Of a stretch of DNA of 64,000 bases, positions 31,871 to 42,957 are shown one piece after another; position 1 is the stretch's first letter; each line of letters starts with the position of its first letter. The notes beneath the pieces are model-generated. The model worked only from the letters and a program-made list of their open reading frames with translations, had not been told where the DNA came from and did not search any database. Source of the stretch: Quercus robur (lineage: Eukaryota > Streptophyta > Magnoliopsida > Fagales > Fagaceae); contig NC_065539.1 of the NCBI RefSeq assembly GCF_932294415.1, positions 47,592,501-47,656,500 of the forward strand, read 5' to 3'. Made by a program: the position numbers and the translations under genes.

Positions 31871-32528
31871 AATGAATTAATTGCAGTGCTATTCTTTTTG
31901 TTTGTTTGTTTGGTTTTTTTTTTTTGGGTGTGTGTGTATTTACAACTCGAATGGACTCCTTTTTGGTTAATTAGACTCTAAGATATTAGACACTCTGATC
32001 CATGGAAAATTTTCTGTTCCCGGCATACTTCACTCATTGCCCATAGCACACTGCCAAAGTACACAACTTAGAATCACCTTGCAAACAATCATGAATTTCG
32101 GAGTTTCAAGTAACAAACTGCCAAAGTTTGTGTGCCACTGTACATAACACTAGCCACAAAGGTTGAGATACCATGGTCTCATTGCCCAGAAGTGCCTAAA
32201 TGGTTCAATTTCATAAGGCTGGTGATTGAGATTGAGCAATTCTTTTTGCATTTTAAGTGAGGATTCGAATGATAAAATTAAATGAATAAATCATACAATT
32301 AAGTCTCCATGTCCGAACCATGCAAAAGCTGTAAAATTTGTGATATTTGCTCAACGTTGAATACGGTAAAAGCGACAATGTTAATATCTCAGATCATTAG
32401 CCAGCATTAATCATATATGATATGACAATTGCAATGCCTGTAGAACTGTAAAATTTGGGAAATAATAAATACTAAAATGGAGAAGAAAAATGATTTTGAC
32501 AAATATTTCTTTTATGCATAGCTCCTTA

Positions 32529-33144
32529 AGCATCCACAACAGTGGAGCAAAAAATATAACTATTTAGCACCTACAAAAATCACTTTATCTATTTTACCTC
32601 TTCACACCCTACAGCAATGGAGTTATACTTTTAGCTATTTGATTAAAATAATACAAATAACTCATTAAAATAATAATAATAAAAACATCCACCCAAAAAA
32701 AAAAAAAAACACTAGCACAGCACAGCACAATCATCCACCACCACCACCACCACCAGTCCACAGTAGGAAAGAAAAAACCACCACCCAATCACCACCCCTT
32801 CGCACTCATCCTGTTCATGACTCATTCAAGTCAACTCGGCCCACTCGTCCTTCCTTAGATTGTAAACCCACCCCAATTCCTCAAATCGGCCCATTCGTCC
32901 CGTTCGTTCTTGTTCTCACCCATCAAAATCAGCTTGCCTTCACAGCTTGCCAACTGAGAAAACAACAGTAACCCATCTGGGTACTTGGGAACCAAGTCGA
33001 CTCGGCGATGGGGCTTGGGGTGGGTCGGCGAGCTAGGTCGGCGAAACAGATCAATGATGAGGGAGCTAGCCGGCAAGCTAGAGAGAAAAAAAAAATTTGA
33101 GGAAGAAAGAAGAAAGAAGAGAAGCCAGAGAGAGAGAAGTGTAA

Positions 33145-33175
<31 letters not shown>

Positions 33176-33330
33176 ACCTTTGCGCTATGGTGCACATCTA
33201 AAGATAGATGTGCACTGTAGCTGAGAAGCTAAAATTTTTAGATTTAGCTCCACTACTACAGCCCTTTTTTTGTGTTTTGATATAGTTAAAATAGCTATAT
33301 AGCTATTTAGCTACACTGCTGTGAGTGCTC
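32529..33330. mobile_element. TIR element with TTA target duplication (PIF/Harbinger-like), probably carrying a gene fragment
   Basis: The 802-bp element starts AGCATCCACAACAGTGGAGC and ends with the inverse of GAGCACTCACAGCAGTGTAGC. It is flanked by TTA (32526-32528 and 33331-33333), and block D copy A lacks it. The TTA duplication and terminal inverted repeats fit PIF/Harbinger. The centre is unusually GC-rich and contains a Kelch-protein-like segment on the minus strand. There is no transposase. Superfamily assignment rests on a 3-bp TSD, so it is tentative. Confidence 0.75.
32920..33015 (-). pseudogene. F-box/Kelch (KFB)-like gene fragment inside the TIR element
   Basis: The minus strand encodes VPKYPDGLLLFSQL followed by CEGKLILMG. 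Plant F-box/Kelch proteins of the KFB/SKIP group have PDGLPLFCQL then GKLVLMGGW at the junction of two Kelch repeats. The match ends just after MG. About 30 codons only, without a start or the F-box, so it is a captured fragment and not a gene. Confidence 0.6.
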
Positions 33331-33760
33331 TTAGTGTGACACTATAAGCAGCCATACCAATACTATTTTGGAAAAGGTTTTTCTCTGAACCAAGTTGAAG
33401 GAATCTTCTCCAATATTATTTACACAAGTCATGTGACTTATTTAAAAAATTATGTGACTAGTAGTACACATAACTATCCTTTCAATCACCATATAACGAG
33501 TTAAAAGGAGAATTCCCCCAAACAGATTGGGGAATTCAGCCTTGTTAAGTAAATTTTGTTTGATTGTTATGCATGGGGTTTATATTGGCTTCAAATCTTC
33601 CAGTGTACATGGTTGAAGATTAGCAGCAGGCCAAATCTGAACCTCAAAACGAAAGATATTTTAAATCTCCTGTTTGCCGATACATATGAGAAACAATTTT
33701 ATTTGATTTATATTTCCCTGCTTCCAAAATTAAAGATCAGGTTATGTGGCCAAGCCTGTT

Positions 33761-34643
33761 TTTTACGTAAGCACAACCTCGCGTAAATGTGCAAAATATT
33801 GCTTTTTGTATTGGTTGATAGACCAAATACTACGAGTCCTTTTGTACACATTAAAATCTCAAACCAAAATAAATTATCAGCAAACTAAAAACAACTACCA
33901 TGGGTTAAAAAATAAATTAAATCAATAATACCATCATGATTTTGCTGCAACAAATTTGGCTCCATACATGATCCTCTGGAGCAATTGCATATTTTAGTAA
34001 TGTATTAGGGCCAATGTGAAGGCAAAGATTTCATGCTGGACCATCCAAATCTGGGGAGTTCCGTCCTTGATTTTGTTGAATTTTGAAAAATGGCTTAATT
34101 TACGATGACACAACATAACACCCTCGATTTTGATGATGCTTTGAAAAATTATGAAATTCAGAGATCTACGCCACTTCAAGGCTCAAAACTATTGCCTTGA
34201 TATCTTTGGGGCTTTGGAAAGTTGTGAAACTGAGAGATCTAAGCCACTTCAATACTAAAAACCATTGCCTTGATAATATTTGGCTGCCCCAAAGTAAACC
34301 AGCACCTCTCCCAAACCAACATCTTGTAACAGAAGATTGTCAGTCTCATTATCGGATCAGCCCTTGTGGCTGCAATCTTTTATCCAGCTTCATCACAAGC
34401 AAGATGTGGGCTTAAATCCACGTTAACTCCAAATTTTGTTTTGCTTCCAGTAACCAAGCTACGCTACCTCACATAAGATGCATGAAAGCAGCTCCTGGAA
34501 CCTTGTTGAGCAGACCGACTTCTTTAAACTGGGAGGCAAGTTTAGAAAGAAGGGATACCTCAAGTTTCCAACATGGCATCACCAGGTGAAATAAAGGAAA
34601 AGGTTGTTCAGAATTAAGACGAACTGATAAGCCTTCTTCCGGC
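33761..34643. other. Intergenic and probable 3' UTR of the RING gene
   Basis: The part near 34643 downwards is likely the 3' UTR of the minus-strand RING gene; its end is not defined. A 75-bp-period tandem repeat lies at 34125-34285 ('gagatctacgccacttcaa' and 'gagatctaagccacttcaa'). The sequence at 34010-34075 resembles 4551-4610. Confidence 0.45.
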
Positions 34644-37177
34644 TCAACCCAACTGCTCATATTCAACTACCGCATCATATGTCTCCATGTTTAATGAACT
34701 CTCTGCAAAACACCTGAAAGGAAAGATTTTATAGTTAAAAAAAGCCACAACAGATGACAATATAATAAGACAAAGCTCTTTTCACTCCATCCATATACAG
34801 TATAAAGGAAAATATTTTTATATAAATAATTAAAAGAATGAAACATAGGAATCTAATTAACCTCAATTAGTGTAGTGGAGTGCTAGACTGCTAGTAATGT
34901 GCTAATGTAGACCGCTGCTAACTCTTTTTACTAATGCTGCACAAATTTGCAAGGATGCCAGGCTTGCCAGCATAGTGATCAACTAAATTTCTTGTTCAGA
35001 CAGCCAAAAATTCTTTCCCAACTAAAAATGCAACAGTTTGATATGTGTAGCCAAATTATTTTGACAGATTCCCAAACATAATGTATTCCAGGTTGTCTAA
35101 ATTAGTTAAGCTTTTGAGGCTATCAATTGTATGCAGATTCTGTACCTTAATTCATGCCAAAACATACTGGTTCTGTCATCCAAGAAACGACGCAAAGGAG
35201 CAATGGATTCATCTTCAACATTAAGCTGTTCCGAATTGACATTATTATTGTTTTCAAGGCTTGCAATGAAAAGTGAGGAGGCAACATGAACAATAACAGA
35301 TGGATCTGAGTCCCCAAGGATAGCCTGTAGCTCCCTTCGAATCCATGGTCCTATTCTTTGCACTATTCTTTCCTTTGCACCAATATTTCCTGATATATTC
35401 TGAGAGTTCAAAGATGAAAAATGAATTAGATCAGGTTAAACTCAACCCTTCTTTCTGATTGTAATTACAATTCAATAAAAGAGTTTTGTATTAATCGATA
35501 ATCAGGTCCTTTGACAATGACTTTCATTACAAACGGGCATCACATCAAGATCAAACACTAATAAATGCATTATAAATCAACCCATTGAAGAGGGAAAAAA
35601 AAGTTCATAGAGCTATGGATGCTAGAAAGAATAATGTGATTGGATAACAAATTCATTCAATTGGTGATAACAATTGTATTCCGATAATGCAAAAACAATG
35701 ATCCTCCATGCTTCTAAGGCGAGAAATAAGTAATCATACCTGCTCACGACAATTTTGGGAAGGTGAAGAAACAGCCCGCAAACGTCGCCTATAAATGCTG
35801 CACAAAATCATAGCCCAAATGCCAAAATTAGCACAAAAACAATCAGAGCTATCAGATAAATGCCTTTAGGAACAAGGAAAAACAGAAGAAAAATTTAAGC
35901 CCGTTGCTATGTATGTATGTATGTATGTTCATAACCCAAATGCCAAAATTAGCAAGAACCATGGGAGCTATTAGAAAAATGAACAGATAACAAGAAAAAT
36001 TCAATACCATCGCTAAATATGTAAGTCTATGTACATGTCATAACCCAAATGCCAAAATAATATTCATAATTTGTATTTTAGATAAGGTACCTGGCACGCC
36101 ATTGAAGTTTTCTTTCAGCAATAACATCAAGAGGCACAGATCCTGGCCGTCCAAAAGATCTCCGCCACGGCAATGACCTTGGTTGCCAGCTAAGGCTATT
36201 TAATTCGTTCCTTATTCTACGAATACTCCTATATAAAGTTGGGCAAAGGTAATAACTGAATTCAAAATCCCAATTCTAACAAAATCATATATACAAACAA
36301 CTATGAACTCAATTCAATACAAAACAAAAGAAACAAAAACAAACAAAACACTCTATTTCTCTCCTTTACCTCACACTTTCTCAGCAGCCAAACACAGAAA
36401 CAAATATAATAAAAACTCAACTTCGAGGCTCTACTCTTTTTAAACCAATTTAAAAAAAGAACGCCGCCATCACTTAACTATTACTCAGCCTATTTCACAA
36501 ACTAAAAAGACTAGTTTTTCTTTCATTCCATTTTCTTTCCTATTCCAAAACGTAAATTTCTTTTCTTTTTCTTACACCTTCTCAGCAACCAAACAGAGAA
36601 ACAAATATTTTTTTTGAAAATCACTTTCAATTATCTATTCGGCTAACATCAACTTTAATCCAAAATTTTAAGCTAAAAAATACCACAACAATACTGCGAA
36701 TAATTCACAAATTAACAACTTTTTTCTTTTATTCAAAAGTCAAATTCCTCTTCTTTTTTTTCCTACAGTTTCTCGGAAAACAAACAGCAATATATACATA
36801 AATCTCAAAATTACTCACCTTCGATGTCGATGACCTATTCGGCTGAAACCAACCTGAACGTCGTCGTTTCTAGTATTATCAGCAATATTATTGTTCAAAG
36901 CAGATAATCTCTCTTTGTAGAAGGTTCGAGAAGAAAGGGAGATATCGCAGAACCAGGAATCGAAGTGAGCGTTACAGAGAGGGCAGTTCCGTTTGAGACC
37001 ACTCCACTTCCGAATGCATCCGACGCAGTAAGCGTGTTTGCAATCTGTAAGCACCGCGGCTTCTCGAGCTTCCAGGTCTTTGAGGCAGATTGGACAAGAT
37101 CGCCCTCGTATCGCTGGCCAAATTACCTTCTCTACCATCTTCTCGCGGTTCAGTCGAGAAGACGATGACGATTCCAT
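34644..37177 (-). CDS. RING-HC E3 ubiquitin ligase, Topors-like (5 exons)
   Basis: Predicted 292 residues. Coding exons in order: 37177-36819, 36228-36091, 35797-35740, 35399-35146, 34713-34644. All introns are GT..AG and phases agree. The start is the ATG at 37177; the frame reaches further only through GTG. Exon 1 holds a C3HC4 RING: CPIC, 14 residues, CKHAYCVGC, 10 residues, CPLC (about residues 28-68). This binds two zinc ions and recruits an E2. The middle is rich in Arg/Ser (RHRRSIRRIRNE), and the C-terminal third (WIRRELQAILG, then FWHELRCF) resembles the conserved C-terminal region of plant proteins annotated as Topors-like E3 ligases. Substrate unknown. The 5' leader has a (CT)n on the sense strand (37201-37224). 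The next gene to the right, APC7, is divergent and 4 kb away. Confidence 0.88.
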
Positions 37178-37200
37178 GATTGCTTTCACACAGCGATAGA

Positions 37201-37224
37201 GAGAAGAGAGAGAGAGAGAGAGAG
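37201..37224. repeat. (GA)n microsatellite in the leader of the RING gene
   Basis: Reads as CT-rich on the gene's sense strand, 24 bases before the ATG; CT-rich leaders are common in plant genes. Confidence 0.85.
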
Positions 37225-39793
37225 GCTTTTTGTTTATTTTAAGTTAGGATATGGGCTTCTTGGGCCAAAGTACAGGTTGTTCGTGGTTGGGCTTTGGGCT
37301 GGCTTTTATTTGCTGTAATGCCAGTCTAACCCGCAGGCATGGTCCGTATCCAACCCACCATACCTTTTTTTTTTTTTTTTTTATTGGACCAACCCACCAT
37401 ACCAAATACCTTAGGTTGGTGAGTTGGTGGATTGGGTAAGGTTGCAATTTTATTTGAGTTTCAGGATGTGTCGGTTTAGGTCGATAGGTTTTTTCAACTC
37501 ATATAATATCACCCAACCCAACCCACCATATGCATATAAATTTATTGTATTACCTTTATTTTGATTCATTCTAGTATTGAGAGAATTAATTTAGAAAATT
37601 TGAAATATAATTTAAGCATGTGTTAGGGTACTTTTTTTATCACACCTAATTTTATTTAAGTACCACCTATTCACTTTCAAATACACACGCCTTATTATAT
37701 TTAAAACCCAAGAATACTTATGCTTACCAATATTTAAAAAGCCCACGATTCAAGTCCATAGCAAAACAAATTTTATCAATGGAATTCAAAATCCATAATC
37801 GAAGCCCATGATTCAAACCCATAGCGATTCATTCAAAGCCCAATTCTCATTGGCAACATCAAAGCCCAATTCTCATTGGCAATATCAAAACTCAATTTTC
37901 ATTAACACTACTTTATCAAAAAGAAAAGAGTCCAAGATTATCAACGCTTGGCAAAGAAAAAATACCATACTACCGTAGCAAGAAAAGACCCATTGCAAGT
38001 ATTTATGAAGAAACCCAAAAAAATGTTTACTAATAAAATTCCATGAGGAATAAAAACCCATGACAATATGCGCACACAACTAAGGCCATGTGAGCAAGAA
38101 ACACCAGTAGAGGGCAAAGGAGAACAGCCCCTGTTCAGTCCTAACCAAAAAGAGCAACTAGGGACTCAATCAAGGGAACCAAACCTTTGAGAATGGACTA
38201 AAGGTTGTCCCCTCAATTTTCTGTCACCCCTCACCTAACGTGAACAGTGCCCAAAGGCTATCACATCAGCTGAAGCCTAAAGAATGATGGAACTCCATCA
38301 TCTTCCCCAAAACTGCACCTCCAGCGGAAGGGGAGCTGAAACCAAATTGTTCAAACTCCAACAAATTGATGTTAAAAATGCTAAAAATGTTTAAAACGTG
38401 ATTCATGTACCAAGACCATGAATCCTAAAGGGGGAAAATTAGGAACATGTGGTTTGGAGGCCATAAAAGGATCTCCAACGGAACCCCCTTGAAGTAGGCT
38501 AGAACTTGACACCTAGCTTGGGGTGTTAAATCTTACTTTTTAGGGGTCCGAATCTCAGTTGCAGCATTAGGATTCACTCATGATACACGTCTCAAATCAC
38601 AATAATCAAACTCAGCCCCAAGAATCCTGGCATTTAATGCAAAAAGCTCTAAAATCTTATCATTACCTAAAAAAGCAAAGCAACTCCCTAAATGGATTTT
38701 CCTACTTCTGAGCAAGAATCCCAGGGAAGCTTGACTCTGATTCATCACCTCTGAATGGTCACACGTTTTTTGGAGCTTTGTCAATAAATGCTTCTTTGAA
38801 AACTCCATTATAAAAGCACAAAGAAGCTAACCAAAAAACCAACCAAGCCACCCTTCTGGGACTCTGAAATTCGTTGGCCATTTTTACTCGTGGTTCAACT
38901 TTCTTCTAGCTCACCATCCATCACCTTCAACCCATACCCATCTCATCCCAGACATTCTTCTCCTTCCTTTACACTACCACAACTCATGAGTCTCTTCTAG
39001 CTAACCACAAACAGCCTATTACCCATAAAAGACTTCAATCTCAACATCAACCTCATCTTACTAACTCAAAAGCAGCCCACATTCATCTTATTCATGCCTT
39101 ACAAATTTACACTCACTAAAGTCTTAGCTTAAAATTTGCTGTACTGAGCTAGGGGTTTTTCTCTCCCTTCACACCATGCCAATTAATCCTCCATTTTTTC
39201 TTCCTATGGAGCCTTTAATTTTTACTTTTTACTTTACTGTTGAAGGGTATGATGTATTTGTAACGATTGAACTTTTTCCTCAAATTGATGTAACAATGGC
39301 TGAAAGCACAATAAATTGCTCTTGAATGAGACATATAAGGACCTAAAATTTGCCTAAATCTATCTAATTATTGATGGTTAGACCGTGTAATTCTACCCCT
39401 ACTGTTGGACAATTTACCCTTTGGACTTGAGAACAACTTCACCATTACCGCTGGAGAATTCGTTTTCCCTTGGACTATCAAAACAAGACCACTAACATAC
39501 TAATTAAGTATTGTAACGTATTTTTTATTAGGCCTTTGTTGCTGTTTTGTTAAGTGCAGTTCTTGTTTCTTCTTGCTTGGATAGGCTTGTCATCACACCG
39601 AAAGCCTATGGGTGTCATCTCAAGAGCCCATAGTTGAGTCTCGATTTGGTTTCCCAACATTTCATTCAGAGGCATCAATTTCTTCCCTCAACAGCATATT
39701 ATGTAAATTGTAAAAAATAAAATAAGAAAAGCTTAAATAATTGATGAAAGTCTAATTTTTTACAAGAGATAAAACATCGCAACACAATTCACC
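37225..39793. other. Intergenic, possible old hAT-like element, no gene
   Basis: From about 37464 the sequence has (A)ACCC/GGGTT words (37460-37530), with similar words reappearing inverted at 40128-40245. This suggests the two ends of one degenerate element of about 2.8 kb. No transposase frame is seen; the ORFs (for example 38578-38808 minus) do not resemble a known protein. Low confidence. Confidence 0.35.
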
Positions 39794-40117
39794 AGTAAAA
39801 TTTGCCAAACAGTATAATATTGGGAAAATTTTAGGCGGATGGCATGCGTTCAAAGTTTATTAGTTAGTTGGACTATTTTTTGGAAATCGACTTCCAGCCA
39901 AAATCGAGTTTACTATACTCAACTTCCTTTGCTATCCATCTCAGAGCAAATTCTCGGTAGGAAGTCGAGTATATTAAACTCGATTTTGACGATTTTGGCT
40001 AAAAATCGATTTTACTATACTCGATTTCCAAAAAACAATCTAACTAACTAAAAAACTTTGAACGCATGCCATCCGCCTAAATTTTTTTCAGAATCATACT
40101 GTTTGGAAAATTTTGCT
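39794..40117. mobile_element. Long-TIR MITE with 9-bp TSD (Mutator-like)
   Basis: The 324-bp element has inverted repeats of about 110 bp each. The arms share 'aaacagtat' and, further in, 'taggcggatggcatgcgttc' and 'ttttttggaaatcga'. It is flanked by caattcacc on both sides (39785-39793 and 40118-40126). The loop contains further partial repeats of 'aaatcga(g/t)tttactatactc'. It can fold almost end to end as a hairpin. No ORF. Confidence 0.9.
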
Positions 40118-40126
40118 CAATTCACC

Positions 40127-41292
40127 AACCCAACCCGACTTATGTGGGTTGGGTTAGGTTGGTTTCAACACACGTGATGGTTATGTTGGGTTGAAAAAAT
40201 CTTCTAACCCGAGTCAACTCAACCCAACCCAACCCGTGTACATCTCTACCACATGTAGCATAAAACATAATGTAAGGGATGACAAAATTTCCCTACAATT
40301 AAAAGTCTAGAGTGAGTCCCAATTTTGGCTCATTGTAATTGATGTATAATAAAATGATGTTAATGGTAAATTGATAGACTCAAGTGAAAAGATGTTACTT
40401 CAATCACAATAAACCGTGTAAATAGTTTTAAAAGGAGATGTGAAAAACATTAATTTGACTAGACTCATCACACGTGGTTTACTTTGACTCAAAGATGGCA
40501 GGACGAGATGGATTTGTCCTTTCGTATCCCTCCTTGCCTAAGTAAGTGTATCCACACACATGGTTTCTAGTATATTTGTTTTATATTCTTACTGTCACCC
40601 CTCTCCCCTCTTCTCTCTCGTCTCTCTTACTCTTAAAAGTTTCAAAACTAATGCATTAAGGATGGCAAAATATACTTACCTTACCTTGCCCCAACCTACT
40701 CCCACTCTTGGCCCAATCATATTTTTATGATTTGAACTCGTTCTGCTCCTGTTGTCATACCTATAAAACAACACCCATTATGAAAACTCAAGATTTAAAT
40801 AAATAAATAAAAACTATTAAAGGAAAATAATTAAACAAAAAGAAGTTAGTTCCATTAACACATTAATGCTATTGAGCTATTAGCCCATTATCACACATCC
40901 CATAAAACTTAAATCAGTGACTTCTTTTTGTTGAATAAGAGATCCAATATCGAATCCTGTCTACATATAAAAAAAAAAAAAAAGCACGTTAGTATTTTAA
41001 CAACATGATAGAGAAAAATTACCGTGAATCATACCCAAAATGATACAAAGTTTGAACAATTTGAATTTGGTCAAGCCCTTAGGAATAGGGAGGTAAAAAC
41101 CACTTGACACCAAAATCCAAACATATTTGCACTGCCACTACGAGAGACAGAGAAGAGGGGTTTTAAAAAGTGAGCGGGGTTAGAACCGGAGGCTTTCTTC
41201 AAAAACCTCACTCCCAAAGCAACACAACACAACACGCGCTTCTTCTCTCTCTCTCTCACTCATTACAGTCTCACTCAACACAACCAATCACA
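40127..41292. other. Intergenic and upstream region of APC7
   Basis: The first 120 bases are rich in AACCC words. The remainder is unique AT-rich sequence. The last 60 bases before the ATG contain a CT-rich stretch (41242-41257) that is probably in the 5' leader. No clear TATA box. Confidence 0.45.
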
Positions 41293-42922
41293 ATGGACGT
41301 CCCTAAAGAGCAAATCACTACTCTCCTCGAACACGGCCTCTACACCTCAGCTCAGACCCTCGTATTTTTCATTTCTCACTTCCCCTATAAAATCAATTTT
41401 CACTTCTTTACTCTTAGATTTCAATTTCGCTTTACTTTAATCCGATTGATTTGTTTGAATCAGGGTTGTTTTCTCGTTTCATCGCCAGCCGCTAATGCCG
41501 AAACCAGTCCTCACATCAAGGCCGAAAGCCTGGTTTGGATTTTTTTTTTTCAATTTTCATTTTTCCCTTCAAATTCGAAAATTTCAACTTCTTTATTCTC
41601 GTTTTCTTTGCTATTTCCACTGCAGGTTCTTCTTAGTGACGCATTGTTTCGTGAGCGAGAGTATCGCCGAGCAATTGTATGAAACAAACTCTCACACACA
41701 CACACTCAGACTTAAACTTTGTTTGAAATTTACTGTGCATTTCAATGTGAAAAAAATGCTATGGTAACTGCTCAATAAGCAGAAATGTTGTCATTTTTCT
41801 TTAAATCTGAATAGTGAATACACGGTTATATCCCAATGCAGTCATTTTTATTTGAAGCTTTATGTTATGTGTTAAGGTTTGCGCTCGGGGGTTCAAAAGA
41901 GTTGGATTGAGTTTTTGGCTTGATTCAATACTTAATAGGCTAGGATCTGCTGTGACTAATTCATTCAAATTTTGCAACTTTAGCATCTTTGACACAAAAA
42001 CTTGTAAGAAGTCGGGTCATCATTAATGTGCGAAATTGGAAGGTTTATATTAAGTGTGGTTTAGGACTTGCTGTTGTTAATTAAGTTGAAGGATCGAGCT
42101 TAGAGTCTGTGGAAATCTAAAATTTTGGTGCTGTGTTAGAGTAAAAAAAATTTTGTGCTTTCATCGTTTAATCTTCTTTAAATGATTATACAATCAAGAT
42201 AAGAACTTTGCTGTCTTTGCTTACTATCATGTATTTTGTTCACAGCCGGTCCCGAGCCTGTAAAAAATGAGAACGGTTAGTAGGTCGATGGCCAGGGTAA
42301 AATTAGTCACTTTATCATGAATGAAACAATCAATAGAAGAATCCCAAACCATATGCAAATCATGCATTTAACTGTGGTTCAAACCACAATCCTCCTTTCT
42401 ATTTGAGGAGAAGTACCACTGGGCTACAAGAAAATTGTTCAATCACATGTAGATTTATTCTATGTGCAATTCTTTTGGATCACTCCTATTGAATTATGCA
42501 TATGATTTTAATTGTTGTTATTTTTTTTGGGATTTTTTTTAAGTTTTGATGTCTTTCTGTTTTCTAACAGCATACTTACAAACAAGCATTGCAATACTAC
42601 AAGATTATTCCTAAACAGAATTCAACAACTTCTAGAAGTTCATTGCCACCAAACAGGTCATCTTCTCCAAATTCTTTTAGCATCTCAGCAATTAATGAAA
42701 ATGAGGTAGATCAATTATGTTCGTTATGAATTTGGTTTCATTTTTCAGCTTATCTGGAGCTTAATAATAATATTTTTTTTGAAACTTTTTATGTTTAAGG
42801 TTAAGCTGTTTATGGATTGTTATCCTTTTCTGTCTAATGGACAGGTTAAGTTCAAAATCGCATCTTGTCACTGTGCATTAAATGAGAACAGAGCAGCCCT
42901 TACTGAGGTTGAGCCTATTGAT

Positions 42923-42957
<35 letters not shown>

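Larger units (their letters stand above)
30974..31989. other. Intergenic with a SINE-like piece and a CT microsatellite
   Basis: Apart from the (CT)n at 31621-31655 and the tRNA-like SINE piece at 31800-31870, which are listed separately, I see no gene. An ORF across the CT repeat is not credible. Confidence 0.5.
31990..33750. repeat. Diverged duplicated block D, copy B (interrupted)
   Basis: Aligns with copy A in two parts (31990-32523 and 33335-33750), split by the TIR element at 32529-33330. The order and orientation are the same as in copy A. Confidence 0.8.

Noticed and set aside
40127-40245. Interstitial telomere repeats
   Set aside because: The words are AACCC/GGGTT, irregular, and not the plant telomere unit TTTAGGG. 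They fit element subterminal repeats better.
41170-41682. 170-residue ORF at the start of APC7
   Set aside because: It reads through exons 1-3 and the introns between them; only the exon parts match APC7, and clear GT..AG sites separate them.
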